DNA of 64,000 nt from CAWGAJ01 sp963820545 (GTDB lineage: Bacteria; Planctomycetota; Planctomycetia; Pirellulales; Thermoguttaceae): positions 2,170,001 through 2,234,000 of the forward strand of contig CAWGAJ010000001.1 in the NCBI GenBank assembly GCA_963820545.1. Reading direction: 5' to 3'. This document shows, piece by piece, positions 20,743 to 29,786 of the stretch (its first letter is position 1; each line of letters opens with the position of its first letter). Under the pieces are notes generated by a model. That model worked only from the letters and a program-made list of their open reading frames with translations, had not been told where the DNA came from and did no database searches. The position numbers were made by a program, and so were the translations under genes.

Positions 20743-21927
20743 TTGGCTGAAGTCGTCCTCAAACCCAAAAAAGCCCGCCCTTTTTACGCCCGGCATCCGT
20801 GGGTGCTCGATTCGGCAATCGATCGCATCGAGGGCCCTGCCGTTGACGGCGATGTGGTCGATCTGCTCTCGGCCAAAGGCAAATTTGTCGCCCGGGGTTT
20901 TTTCAACAGCCGCAGCCGCATCCGCGTGAGACTTTACACCTGGAACGCGGCCGAATCGTTGGACGACGCTTTCTGGCGCCGCCGCCTGGCCGACGCCGTG
21001 CAATTTCGCCGGCAACTCGGCTATGACGATCCACGGGGGGCAACGCGACTGGTGTTTAGCGAAGGCGACGCCTTAAGCGGCCTGATCGTCGATCGCTATG
21101 CCCAGTACCTGGCCGTGCAGGTCACGGCGTTGGGCATGGCTCTCCGGCTGCCGACAATCGTGCCCATGCTCGTTGAGCTTACCGGAGCAAAAGGCGTGGT
21201 GCTCCGCACTGAAAAGGGCATCAATCGGGCAGAAGGCCTTGAACTTCACGATGGCCCCTACTGCGGACAAATGCCCGACGGTCCGCTGGAGATCGTGGAA
21301 AACAGTCTGCAATACGCCGTCGATCTGGCCGAAGGCCAAAAAACGGGTTTTTATCTTGATCAGCGGGAAAACCGCAAAATCGCGGCCGGCTATCTGCGCG
21401 ACCGGCGAGTTTTAGACATGTTTTGTTACAGCGGTGGATTCAGTCTTGCCGCGTCCGTATTAGGCGGTGCAAGAGAAGTCATCGCCGTTGATTCGAGCCA
21501 AAAAGCCCTGGCCCTGGCCCAGTCCAATGCCCAGCGCAACGGGGCCACTAACATTCGCTTTCAATGCGGCGAAGGTTTTGAAACGCTGGAAGCCTTGGTT
21601 GCGGCAGGCGAACAATTCGACGCCGTGATCCTCGATCCGCCCAAATTCGCACGCAGCCGTCGTGCCGTTTCCCAGGCACTGCAAGCGTACCACTGGCTGA
21701 ACCGATTGGCTCTGGCAGTGCTAGCGCCAGGCGGAATTCTCATCACTTGCAGTTGTTCGGGCCACGTTAGCCGGGAGGATTTTCTTTATATGCTCGTGGG
21801 CGTGGCCCAACAAACCCGTCGCGACATTCAAATTCTCGAAAATCGCGGGGCTGCGCCCGATCACCCGGTAATGGCCACTTGCCTGGAAAGCGATTATCTA
21901 AAATGCTTCATCTGCCGGGTGATTTAA
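20743..21927 (+). CDS. rlmI: 23S rRNA cytosine-C5 methyltransferase, RlmI-like
   Basis: SAM-dependent class I rRNA methyltransferase, 394 residues. An N-terminal PUA domain (about 1-80, VLKPKKARPFYARHPWVL) is followed by an EEHUD-like middle domain and the Rossmann fold with motif I VLDMFCYSGGFSLAA (about 223), VIAVDSSQKAL and motif IV ILDPPKFARSR (about 294). A Cys in the ITCSCSGHV segment matches the usual position. The start is TTG 20743 with AAAAAGG upstream; no closer ATG exists. The exact target base is assumed from the RlmI/YccW family. Confidence 0.85.
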   Translation: MAEVVLKPKKARPFYARHPWVLDSAIDRIEGPAVDGDVVDLLSAKGKFVARGFFNSRSRIRVRLYTWNAAESLDDAFWRRRLADAVQFRRQLGYDDPRGATRLVFSEGDALSGLIVDRYAQYLAVQVTALGMALRLPTIVPMLVELTGAKGVVLRTEKGINRAEGLELHDGPYCGQMPDGPLEIVENSLQYAVDLAEGQKTGFYLDQRENRKIAAGYLRDRRVLDMFCYSGGFSLAASVLGGAREVIAVDSSQKALALAQSNAQRNGATNIRFQCGEGFETLEALVAAGEQFDAVILDPPKFARSRRAVSQALQAYHWLNRLALAVLAPGGILITCSCSGHVSREDFLYMLVGVAQQTRRDIQILENRGAAPDHPVMATCLESDYLKCFICRVI

Positions 21928-22261
21928 TAGTGAGCATATTGATTGCATCTTGTAAAGCCGCGCCGGGCACCAACGGGCACCATGCGCAGCATGGTCGATT
22001 GGTCGGTCGCGGTTTCTCTTGCGGTTGAACACCAACAAGAACTGGTTTGAAAAATCAACTAACCTAAAGTTTTAAACCATATAAAACCGATACGGCCCCT
22101 GCAATCGTGCAATAATTGTTAGTCATTGCAAACTGGGTATTTTGTGTAGTATGGTTTAAATAAAGAAATTGCCATGATGGGCAGCATGGGCAATTTAAGA
22201 GGCCGATTCCCGCAATTTTCTCCTAGAGTTAAGGCGAAAACGCCTCTGCGGAGCCGCCATC
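21928..22261. other. 334-bp gene-free region before fliG
   Basis: Contains a GCCGCG...CGCGG palindromic remnant (about 21957-22025) related to the dispersed GCCGCGACC/GGTCGCGGC repeats, then A/T-rich sequence likely to hold the fliG promoter. No convincing -35/-10 pair could be picked by eye, and no ORF or RNA was recognised. Confidence 0.5.
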
Positions 22262-23260
22262 ATGGTTTCTTCCGAAATTCACAAGGCTGCCGTCTTGTTG
22301 ATGAGCCTTCCTGATGAACAGGCCGCCCAACTGTTGACCAAATTGGATCCAAAACAGGTGGAGGCAGTTTCCATTGAAATTGCCAAAATCAGCGGCATCA
22401 CCGGCGATGAGCAGGAGACGGTGATTCAGGAATTTGGCAATGCCAATCCCAATACCCTCTCTGGATGTGCGGGCGGATTGGATGTGGCCAAAAGCCTTGT
22501 CGAGCGGGCGCTGGGCAAGGGGGCCAGCAGCACGTTGGATAATGTTCGGCAGTCAATCGAGGCCTTGCCGTTCGGCTTTTTGCAGAAGGTCGACAACCAG
22601 AACCTGCTTACCTTTATCATGGATGAACATCCGCAGACCATCGCCTTGATCCTTTCGCACGTGCCTCCGGCTCAGGCGGCGGAAATTCTTAGCGGCCTGC
22701 CGGCCGAACGGCAATTAGCCGTAATCCGCCGCGTGGCCACCATGGGGCAAACCAGTCCGGAAATTATCAAAGAAGTGGAGAAAGGACTGGAAAACCGCAT
22801 GTCCAGCGTGATGAGCCAACAGTTCGAAAACGCCGGCGGAGTGTCCAGCGTGGCCGAGATCCTTAACGTTATCGATCGGGCCACCGAACGGAGCCTCTTG
22901 GAAAACCTCGCCCAGGAGGCCCCCGAATTGGTCGAGGAAATCCGGCGCTTGATGTTCGTCTTCGACGACACAACCAAACTCTCTGATCGCGACATCCAAA
23001 CACTGCTTAAAAACGTGGAGACTTCGCAATGGGCAATGGCCCTTAAAGGCGCCAGTGAGGAACTTAAGGAAAAGATCCTCAAGAACATGTCCAAGCGAGC
23101 GGCTGATTTGCTCAAAGAGGAAATGGAATATCTCGGGCCGGTCAAGCTTTCGAACGTCGAGCAAACGCAACAGCAAATCGTCGATGTCATCCGCAAACTC
23201 GAAGATCTGGGCGAAATCACCACTCACGCCAGCGAAGAAGAAGAACAGTTGATTCAATAA
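22262..23260 (+). CDS. fliG: Flagellar motor switch protein FliG
   Basis: Rotor protein linking the MS ring to the C ring and contacting MotA. The 332-residue product has the N-terminal domain (KAAVLLMSLPDEQAAQLLTKL), the middle EHPQT motif (about 118-122) with LSGLPAERQLAVIRRVATMG, and the C-terminal torque domain with IRRLMFVFDDTTKLSDRDIQ and MSKRAADLLKEEMEYLGPV, including the charged ridge. All domains are complete. No other flagellar gene is in the window. Confidence 0.95.
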   Translation: MVSSEIHKAAVLLMSLPDEQAAQLLTKLDPKQVEAVSIEIAKISGITGDEQETVIQEFGNANPNTLSGCAGGLDVAKSLVERALGKGASSTLDNVRQSIEALPFGFLQKVDNQNLLTFIMDEHPQTIALILSHVPPAQAAEILSGLPAERQLAVIRRVATMGQTSPEIIKEVEKGLENRMSSVMSQQFENAGGVSSVAEILNVIDRATERSLLENLAQEAPELVEEIRRLMFVFDDTTKLSDRDIQTLLKNVETSQWAMALKGASEELKEKILKNMSKRAADLLKEEMEYLGPVKLSNVEQTQQQIVDVIRKLEDLGEITTHASEEEEQLIQ

Positions 23261-23667
23261 AGGAATCAGAGGTCGGAGGTCAGGGGGCAGAGGTTTTTTG
23301 GTACTCAGTTTTCAGTACTCAGTTTTCAATTATTAGTAATTATCCTCCAGCCTCCAGTCTTTCTCCTTCATCCCTCAGCTTTTCTTTTCTATGCCCTAAC
23401 GCAGCCTAACGGCCGCAACCAAACCGCAGAGCCGGACTGTGTCAGTCCGGCTGATTTATAGTTTAACCGGGCCGACACGGCCCGGCTCTGAAACATGCGC
23501 AAAAGGCGATCAAATATCAAACGGAGAATCTATCCTCTCTCCACTATACACTCCCCACTCTCCACTATACACTATCTGCTGTCCGCTGTTCCCTGTCCCC
23601 TATTAATTTTAATTCCACTTATCATCTGCTTTACGATCCCCTATCCCCTATTCCCCAATCCCTATCC
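23261..23667. other. 407-bp gene-free region with low-complexity words
   Basis: Made of purine- or pyrimidine-rich short words: GAGGTCGGAGGTCAGGGGGC, paired TACTCAGTTTTCAG units, and CACTCTCCACTATACACT-type tracts. A paired hairpin structure sits at 23427-23490. No coding potential is evident. Confidence 0.6.
23427..23490. repeat. Two hairpins closed by an outer stem
   Basis: Hairpin 1 is GCCGGACT/AGTCCGGC (23431-23438 with 23444-23451, loop of 5). Hairpin 2 is CCGGGCCG/CGGCCCGG (23467-23474 with 23478-23485, loop of 3). The flanks CAGA (23427-23430) and TCTG (23487-23490) can close both into a three-way junction. An alternative pairing of CAGAGCCGG with CCGGCTCTG is also perfect. Confidence 0.6.
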
Positions 23668-24234
23668 ATGTCTTCCAGTCCCGATTTAATGTCTCCCGGC
23701 GATACGGGCTTATTGGTTATCGACGTTCAAGAGAAACTGCTGGCCGCGATTCCCGCGGGCCGAAGGATTGCCTGGAACGTGCGCCGGCTCATCGACGGGG
23801 CGAAAATTTTGGGCCTGCCCGTGGCAGCCACCGAGCAATATCCCAAGGGGCTTGGTCCCACAGTGCCCGAATTGGCCGAACGCCTTGGCTCCATTCCCTC
23901 GAAAATGATTTTTAGTTGCAGCGCTTGTCCGGAGATTTTTGCGGACTTTCGCTCCCGGGGCGTGGATAAAATTCTTCTTTGCGGCATCGAGGCCCATGTT
24001 TGCGTCCAGCAGACGGCCTTGGATCTCCTTTCGGACGGCTGGAGCGTGTACCTGGCCGTGGACGCAATCGGCTCGCGCTTTGAAATCGACTATCGCACGG
24101 CATTGCAGCGCATGGACTCGGCCGGTGTAACGCTTACCACCACCGAAGCCGCGCTTTTCGAGTGGTGCCGCACCGCCGACACGCCCGAGTTCAAGCAAAT
24201 AAGCCTGCTGGCCCAAGAAAAGGCTCCAGATTAG
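23668..24234 (+). CDS. Isochorismatase-family cysteine hydrolase
   Basis: Alpha/beta hydrolase of the isochorismatase/nicotinamidase superfamily, 188 residues. The triad positions are visible: Asp in LLVIDVQEKLL (about 13), a Lys in SIPSKMIFSC (about 76) and Cys in CGIEAHVCVQQTALDLL (about 113). The cis-peptide GIEAHVC motif is typical of the YcaC-like/isochorismatase-like branch. The substrate cannot be read from the sequence, and there are no pathway neighbours. Confidence 0.85.
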   Translation: MSSSPDLMSPGDTGLLVIDVQEKLLAAIPAGRRIAWNVRRLIDGAKILGLPVAATEQYPKGLGPTVPELAERLGSIPSKMIFSCSACPEIFADFRSRGVDKILLCGIEAHVCVQQTALDLLSDGWSVYLAVDAIGSRFEIDYRTALQRMDSAGVTLTTTEAALFEWCRTADTPEFKQISLLAQEKAPD

Positions 24235-24258
24235 AGGTCGGAGGTCAGGAATCAGTGA

Positions 24259-24277
24259 GACGACTTTGAAAGTCGTC
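24259..24277. repeat. GACGACTTT-G-AAAGTCGTC palindrome, copy 1
   Basis: A perfect 19-nt palindrome shortly after the hydrolase stop. An identical 19-nt copy is at 26727-26745 between two minus-strand genes. There is no T-run, so it is a dispersed repeat rather than a clear terminator. A GCCGCGACC/GGTCGCGG palindrome follows at about 24304-24325. Confidence 0.6.
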
Positions 24278-24330
24278 CTACATGGGATTGTGATTTAATA
24301 TAAAGCCGCGACCGGCGGTCGCGGTTCCAC

Positions 24331-24987
24331 TTAGTTTGCCCGCTTGCGCCGCCAAACAAAGCCGAGCGATAAAGCGCCCATGCCGAGTGTAAAAAACATT
24401 GCCGGTTCCGGCACTTCTGTGACCGAGACTAAGTCGATAAGACCGCCTACACCATCGCTAGTTCCCGCAGCATTGAACTGAAGCCTTGAAAAGCCAGTTT
24501 GGGATTGTGCCTGGACGGAAACCTCTACTAATCGCCAATTGTTTGTCACTGTCGAGGGGCCATCATCACTTATCGACTTTACGAGGCTGCCATCCCAGAA
24601 CACGTCGATTTGATTTGTGCTCGCTGGAAAAGAATTGCCGTCGATGCCGTTGCGCGGTGAGTAGTAAAAGCTCAGAAGGTAATTATTGCCAATAATGGTC
24701 GAGATGTCCTGAAACATTCCACCGTTTTCGTCGGCATCCAATTCAACGAATTGATTACCTGACATAGCCTGCCCGCTGACTTGTCGCCCGCCGAACCAGG
24801 CATTGCTTGCTTGGATCTCGATCAGGCCAAAAGCCGCTTGCCATCCTGTAATGGCCGAAAACATCCCATAGCTTCCCGAGACGACAGGGGATTCAAAATC
24901 CCCGTTTTGAACTAGCTCTGCAATCGCGTTGGCGCACATCACAAGTAGCAATACAATTCCAACGAGAGTCATGATGAAGCGATTCAT
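24331..24987 (-). CDS. PEP-CTERM secreted protein, 218 aa
   Basis: Exported protein with a signal peptide (about 1-24, ending CANAIAE). The central region opens LVQNGDFESPVVSGSYGMFS and looks like a carbohydrate-binding-like jelly-roll (DUF642/CBM type) with the NGDFE motif. The C-terminus is a PEP-CTERM signal: VPEPAMF, a hydrophobic helix, and RRKRAN. An exosortase elsewhere should sort it. There are no neighbours in an operon. A cell-surface or exopolysaccharide role is inferred from the class. Confidence 0.88.
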   Translation of the reverse strand: MNRFIMTLVGIVLLLVMCANAIAELVQNGDFESPVVSGSYGMFSAITGWQAAFGLIEIQASNAWFGGRQVSGQAMSGNQFVELDADENGGMFQDISTIIGNNYLLSFYYSPRNGIDGNSFPASTNQIDVFWDGSLVKSISDDGPSTVTNNWRLVEVSVQAQSQTGFSRLQFNAAGTSDGVGGLIDLVSVTEVPEPAMFFTLGMGALSLGFVWRRKRAN

Positions 24988-25307
24988 TTCTTGGTCTCCC
25001 TACAAATCATAAAAGAATCTAAATAAAGGATCAATCCACGCCTGTTCGGCATGATTGTTGTTAGATGGCTAACGAAAAATCCCAAACGGTTTTGGAAAGC
25101 CTTGCCAAGTCGTTATAAAGAAAATCAATAGTGCCTAGTTTACCCCCACCGCAATTGTCAATAATTATGGGGGGGATGTTCACCATTTTTCGCAAAATCC
25201 AGTCTATCGGGGGAGGAAAGAAAGAAGAATCGCGCCTTGATTGGCGGGATTGGCCCAGGTACACTACTTTTGTGGGCAAAAGTGTTTAAAGTCACGGGCG
25301 ATTAGCA
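24988..25307. other. 320-bp gene-free region before the second PIN locus
   Basis: Contains the 68-bp toxin-locus element (25149-25216) and the promoter-bearing gap to the antitoxin. Nothing else was recognised. Confidence 0.55.
25149..25216 (+). repeat. 68-bp element shared by the two PIN toxin loci, copy 2
   Basis: Runs from CCGCAATTGTCAATAATTA to CCAGTCTATCGGGGGAGG and ends about 91 bp before the antitoxin ATG. It matches the minus strand of 11409-11476 without gaps, with identical terminal blocks of 12 and 26 nt. Confidence 0.75.
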
Positions 25308-25532
25308 ATGAAAACTGACGCAATCACCATTCATGTGGATCACGAAGTTGCCAAGGCATATCTGGCTGCATCGGAAGACGACCGCCGGAAGATGGATTTG
25401 CTGGCTGGTTTCCAACTCACCGAGTTTCTACACTCGCCCGAATCGCTCGAAAAGGTCATTGATGATGTGAGTCGCGAAGCAAAAGAACGGGGACTAACTC
25501 CCGAGATACTGGATTCCATTCTCCATGAATGA
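25308..25532 (+). CDS. Antitoxin of the COG1569-type PIN toxin
   Basis: A 74-residue acidic protein. An N-terminal beta-like stretch (AITIHVDHEVAKAYLAAS) resembles the ribbon-helix-helix-like start of many PIN-partner antitoxins, followed by two helices ending in LTPEILDSILHE. It overlaps the toxin start by 8 bp. It is unlike the antitoxin at 11.1-11.3 kb, so the two loci share an upstream element but not their proteins. Confidence 0.75.
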   Translation: MKTDAITIHVDHEVAKAYLAASEDDRRKMDLLAGFQLTEFLHSPESLEKVIDDVSREAKERGLTPEILDSILHE

Positions 25533-25944
25533 GGGGCTGCGTTACGTCTTCGACACCGGCGTACTAATTAGTGCCGCGCTTTTTAAGGAATCAACACCGG
25601 GGCAAGCATTACGTGCAGCGGTTCGAGGCGGCATTATCTTACTATCGCCGGCCACCGCAAAAGAATTTCAGGAAGTAATCGTCCGCCCGAAGTTCGATAG
25701 TTATGTTCGTCTTACAACGCGCAGGCGATTTCTTGCCGCACTGTTCCGTCGGGCAACTATCGTGGAAACTTCGGATTCATTGCATGTTTGCCGCGACCCG
25801 AGAAATGACAAATTCCTGGAAGTAGCGGTCCATGGCCGAGCCTCTTTTCTTGTAACCGGCAACGGCAACTTACTGGTGCTCAATCCGTTCCAAGGAATTC
25901 CCATTGTGACACCTACGGAGTTTCTGAGGATTGTCGCCGGATAA
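25525..25944 (+). CDS. PIN-family toxin, COG1569 type, with altered acidic site
   Basis: Putative endoribonuclease toxin, 139 residues, full length. Conserved positions are Asp10 in YVFDTGVLIS, Glu47 in AKEFQEV and Asp91/Asp95 in CRDPRNDKFLEVA. The last motif, normally TGD-DLLVLNPF in this family, reads TGNGNLLVLNPF, so both Asp positions are Asn (113 and 115). The usual DTN is also DTG. The frame is open and C-terminal GIPIVTPTEFL is intact, so the gene is expressed-looking but may be catalytically weakened. Confidence 0.82.
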   Translation: MNEGLRYVFDTGVLISAALFKESTPGQALRAAVRGGIILLSPATAKEFQEVIVRPKFDSYVRLTTRRRFLAALFRRATIVETSDSLHVCRDPRNDKFLEVAVHGRASFLVTGNGNLLVLNPFQGIPIVTPTEFLRIVAG

Positions 25945-26025
25945 GAAACTAAAATGGGGAGAGGCACCTAACATCTAGGTAAAGATCAGTTTCATGCGCG
26001 ATTGTGCTCGGAGCTAGTCCCCATT

Positions 26026-26691
26026 TTATTCCCCGAATGCCCGGCTGTGTCGGTCGGTGATGGTTTGGACCTGGCTGGTCCAGTCGGCCTTGGCGCAAGG
26101 GAAAGTGCCGGCCGGGCAATAGGCGCACTCGCCATGGCCGCCTTCTTTGGGGCGGATGATGTGGATGCGGCGGACCTCGACCGTGGTTTCCGTGCCCGAG
26201 GGGTCGTAAGAAGTGGTCTGGGAGATGGCCTCGTTTTCCACGGCGGTCACTACGTACCAGGTGGTGGATGGATTGGCAAGACACTGCTGATTGAGGCTGC
26301 GCACCGTGGCCTCGGCCTGGGAGTATGTGAGCCACTGGCCGCCCGTTTGGCCTTGAGACTGCCAGACGCAATTGGGCACATCCAAGGGCGAATTTGGTTC
26401 CCAGCCGTCGGGCCACCAGAGGGCCATTACTTTATAAGTGATCGGGGTACAGAGCCGGGCGGCCGGCCAGATGCGGCCCAAACTGCCGGGTTCCACAACT
26501 ACTGCCCAGCGTGCGCGGCGTTGGGCCTCGGGACTTTCATTGTGCTCGATTGCCCGATTTACCGCCGCGAACAGATCGTCCCATTGGCCCAGCACTTCCA
26601 CCGGCCCGTTAAGCTCCAGGGGGACGTCGTCGGGACACTCGGGCTTCCAGCCTAAAGGCCGGGCAATAACCGCCACCTGATATCTACTCAT
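26026..26691 (-). CDS. Conserved hypothetical protein, 221 aa
   Basis: Unrecognised soluble protein without a signal peptide or membrane segment. The minus strand is chosen because ATG 26691 has AAGGAA with good spacing and the product has normal composition. The plus-strand frame over the same bases is glycine/alanine-rich and shadow-like. It is rich in Trp and Pro, opens MSRYQVAVIARPLGWKPECP, and ends with CAYCPAGTFPCAKADW, whose three cysteines could bind a metal. The function is unknown. Confidence 0.65.
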   Translation of the reverse strand: MSRYQVAVIARPLGWKPECPDDVPLELNGPVEVLGQWDDLFAAVNRAIEHNESPEAQRRARWAVVVEPGSLGRIWPAARLCTPITYKVMALWWPDGWEPNSPLDVPNCVWQSQGQTGGQWLTYSQAEATVRSLNQQCLANPSTTWYVVTAVENEAISQTTSYDPSGTETTVEVRRIHIIRPKEGGHGECAYCPAGTFPCAKADWTSQVQTITDRHSRAFGE

Positions 26692-26726
26692 AACTATTTC
26701 CTTGGAAAGGGATTGGGGGTTGGTAG

Positions 26727-26745
26727 GACGACTTTGAAAGTCGTC
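26727..26745. repeat. GACGACTTT-G-AAAGTCGTC palindrome, copy 2
   Basis: Identical over 19 nt to 24259-24277. It is followed by a degenerate copy of the CTGCGCTCAG-ATGACA repeat at about 26771-26795. Confidence 0.6.
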
Positions 26746-26860
26746 TTATGGGGAATTGGGGATTGAGTATAAGATTCTTCACTTCGTCAGAATGACAGTA
26801 AGGCTGTAATACGTTCCCACGCCGGAGCATGGGAACGAAGAAAGGATTCAGGGTTCAGGG

Positions 26861-28611
26861 CTAGCCGCTATCTACTTTCCGCTCGCTTGCGACTTCCGTG
26901 TTTTCCGGGATTGAATGGGCTGTTGATTGCGGGCCGAATTCGCTGGCCAAAGGCAGCACGGCGGGGATTTCGAGCACAAAACGTGCGCCGTTGCCTAGTT
27001 CGCTGTGGACATGTATTTTACCGCCGTGTTCCTGGATGATTTTCTGGCTGACCGGCAAACCCAAGCCCGTGCCGCTGCTTTTTTTTGAAGACACAAACGG
27101 GCTGAAAAGATAGTCCATTTGATCGGCGGGGATGCCCGGTCCGTCGTCTTCGACGATAATCCGCGCCTGGGCATTCAGTTCATCATATTCCGTGCATACT
27201 AAAACTCGGCCCGGCGGTTGTTTTTCCGCCACCGCGTCGATGGCGTTGGTCACCACGTTGAGCACTGCGCGGTGTATCCCGTCGGGATCGAAGACCAGAT
27301 CGGGCATGGACTGGTCGGGCCGCCACTGTAATTGGGCGCTAAATTCCTGTGCGCGGACGTTCATCAACTCGATTACATCATTTACCGCGTCGTTGAGATT
27401 CGCCACGGTCAGGTCGGGCTCGCGATCCTTGCTGAAGGTGAGCATGTCCATTACCAGCGAGGAGATTTTATGCTGATTTTTTTCCACGATTTTCCAACCT
27501 TTGCGCATTACTTCTTCGTCGTGGCCGGAGAGTCCCATTTCGATCAGATAACTGCCGCCGCGGATGCCCTGCAAGATGTTTTTAATGTGATGGGAGAGCG
27601 TGGCAATGGTTTGCCCGACGGCGGCCAGGCGCTCGGCCTGGACCATGGCCGAGTAATAGCGGGTGTCTTCCACGGCCAGGGCGGCCTGGTGGCCGATGGC
27701 GATCATCAACTTCAGGTGGTCTTCGGTGAATTTCGCGGCGCCGCCTTTTTGGATGTACTGTTGCGGCGTGGTGGAAGTGTCGATATAGATGGCGCCGACG
27801 ATGTCGTAGCGGCCCTGCATGGGAATGCAGATTGCCTCGCGGATGCCCATTTGCAAGATGCTGCCGGTGGGATTCCAGCGGTCGTCCATGCGGGCGTCGC
27901 TGGTGATCACGCCTTCGTTGCGATCGATGACGTAATCGAGAATGGTTTTGCTGATGCTGATTTTTTCCTCGGCCCGGACGCCTTGGCGCGTGCGACGCAC
28001 GCGGGGCTGCAAGACTTTGGTGACTGGATCCATGAGCATGATACAGCCGCGATCGGCCTCGACCCATTCGAAAATCAGATCCATGATCCGCTGCAAGAGC
28101 TGATCGATATCCAGCGTATGACTGACGGCCAAGGCGGTGCGGTACATGATCTGCAAGTTGCTGCGCGCCGGGCCAGCCAGGAATTCTGCGGCAGGTCGGC
28201 TTGGAAATCGAAGATGCGGCTGCCTTCTTCCTGAGAAACCGAACTGACGATGCGCGAGGCTTTTTCGTCTTCCCGGGGCGGACCGATGTTGATTACCTTG
28301 GCCAGGTCCTCTTCGCTGGTTTCGCTGGGACCGGTAAAGAGCATCAGCGTGCCGCCCATTTGCAATTGATCGCCGCTGGTAAGCCGCTGCTGCTTGATGC
28401 GCTGGCCGTTAACATAGGTGCCGTTGGAACTGCTTAAGTCGGAAATGGTGAAGGCGTTATCCAAAAGGTGAATTTCGGCGTGCTGGCGGGAGACTTCGGT
28501 GTCGTGGAGTTGAATGTTGTTGGATAAGTCGCGGCCAATGCGGAGTATCGGCCCTTCGATTTCGAAGCGGGTGCCTTGATCGACTCCTCTGATCACAAAA
28601 AGCGTAGACAC
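26861..28611 (-). CDS. FHA-GAF sensor histidine kinase (frameshifted)
   Basis: Cytosolic kinase. The N-terminal FHA domain (about 1-100, IGRDLSNNIQLHDTEVSRQH then SSNGTYVNG) should bind phosphothreonine. A linker (RIVSSVSQEEGSRIF) leads to a GAF domain (WVEADRGCIMLMDP onward). The kinase core has a His in ATLSHHIKNILQGI, N box NVVTNAIDAV, DDGPGIP and GTGLGLPVSQKIIQEHGG. The FHA and GAF-kinase parts are in different frames. Adding one G near 28170 (CCCGGCGCGC) joins WLAR to ARSNLQIMYRTALAVS, the expected junction. The FHA frame alone ends in nonsense. A lone receiver gene follows upstream at 28.8 kb. Confidence 0.87.
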
Positions 28612-28758
28612 GTTTTTACTCCGGCTCTGTTAAAGCCCTTGATCAAAAAACGGCACATTGTCTGGGAAACAATCCCCCATACCGTCCGTTTGACATAGGA
28701 AAAACAGAATCCACTGGTAAATGCTGCCAGACAGGAAATCGCCAAGAGGAGATAACCG

Positions 28759-29175
28759 TCAGCCTTGCCGGGCGACGTCCCGCGGCGCTGTGCTGAGCAT
28801 CTCTTCGATTTTACGGATCAAAGGCCCATAATGATAGGGCTTGGACACAAATTCGCTGCCCGGAACCGGCGGACAATTGCGACGAAGGGTCCCTAGCAGG
28901 AGCAGGGGGATGTTTTTTTGTCCCCAAAATGCCCAAAAAGGTGGGATAGTTCCTTTCAGATTGCCGTTCGAGTAGACTTCCAGGTCCAAGATAATAAGAT
29001 CGGGATGATGCTGGCGTACTAAATTCGCCCCCTCTATGGCATGTCTCGCCGTAAGAGTATTCACGCCCCGGCGCATGAGCGCGGTTTGCAAAACCTCGGT
29101 GTTTTCTGCCGAGGAATCGACAATCAACACGCTTTGCTTTTGAGACAAAGTGTCGCTCTTTATGGCGGAATTCAT
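28759..29175 (-). CDS. Single-domain response regulator
   Basis: A 138-residue receiver. It has the acidic start VLIVDSSAENTEV with only one Asp of the usual pair, and a phospho-acceptor-like Asp in DLIILDLEVYSNG (about 60). The Lys is in FVSKPYHYG (about 118). The region after the Asp is unusual (a long GNLKGTIPPFWAFWGQ insertion in place of the MPxxxG loop), so phosphorylation may be altered. It sits upstream of the FHA-GAF kinase on the same strand with a 147-bp gap, a likely functional neighbour. There is no output domain. Confidence 0.8.
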   Translation of the reverse strand: MNSAIKSDTLSQKQSVLIVDSSAENTEVLQTALMRRGVNTLTARHAIEGANLVRQHHPDLIILDLEVYSNGNLKGTIPPFWAFWGQKNIPLLLLGTLRRNCPPVPGSEFVSKPYHYGPLIRKIEEMLSTAPRDVARQG

Positions 29176-29786
29176 CAGAATACGTGCTCGTTATCCGGGA
29201 AATATGGCCTGTGCCGGATAAAGGTTTTTCTTGAAAAAAACCCTCGTGTTTTTTGCAAAGCCAATTGAGGGCGGAAGAATAGCGAGATTTCCGGTACGTG
29301 TCAAAGCGAATTTTTATGCGGCGTCCACAGTAAGGTTTAGAGACTGTCCTAAAACAAATAACCTCTAATTGCCAAAAGAGCTTAACCGCGAAGGATGATC
29401 GAGTTATTTACCCTCATCCTGGCCCTCGCCCAGACCACTGCGTGGTGCCCGGAGTGGGGAGATTTGATTTAAAACATCTTCTGTTGGGAGAGGGGACTGC
29501 TAGGATGGGCTCTGAAGTTGCGTTTATTTTTAGGCTGTAAAAAGGGTCAATGGGGCACTCCACTGCATCGGCACGATAAATGATCGCAACTCCTTGCAAG
29601 ACAATAAGTTAACTGCATTGGGCAAGTTTCTAATTTTCTGGTCTTTACCTGAAACGGGGTTATCGGCAGAATACCGCCTCCCTGGGAAACAAAATTTGTT
29701 GACCGAAAGAGCACATAGGTTGGACGACCTCGGGGGAGAGGACGTCTGGTCAGGGAAGACCAACACAACAGCAAGGAGTGCATAAA
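29176..29786. other. 611-bp gene-free region
   Basis: Between divergent genes, so it should carry two promoters. Contains an interrupted copy of the CCCTCTCCC-type repeat (about 29408-29500) and an AGACTGTCC word (about 29341). I found no tRNA, no sRNA-like terminator and no plausible ORF. Confidence 0.5.

Noticed and set aside
26002..26655. Plus-strand 217-aa frame
   Set aside because: Antisense to the better-supported 26026-26691 gene, which has a proper ribosome binding site; the plus frame is Gly/Ala/Arg rich with shadow-like composition.
27332..28234. Plus-strand 300-aa frame opposite the FHA-GAF kinase
   Set aside because: Antisense shadow; His/Gly/Asp-rich composition and no domain.
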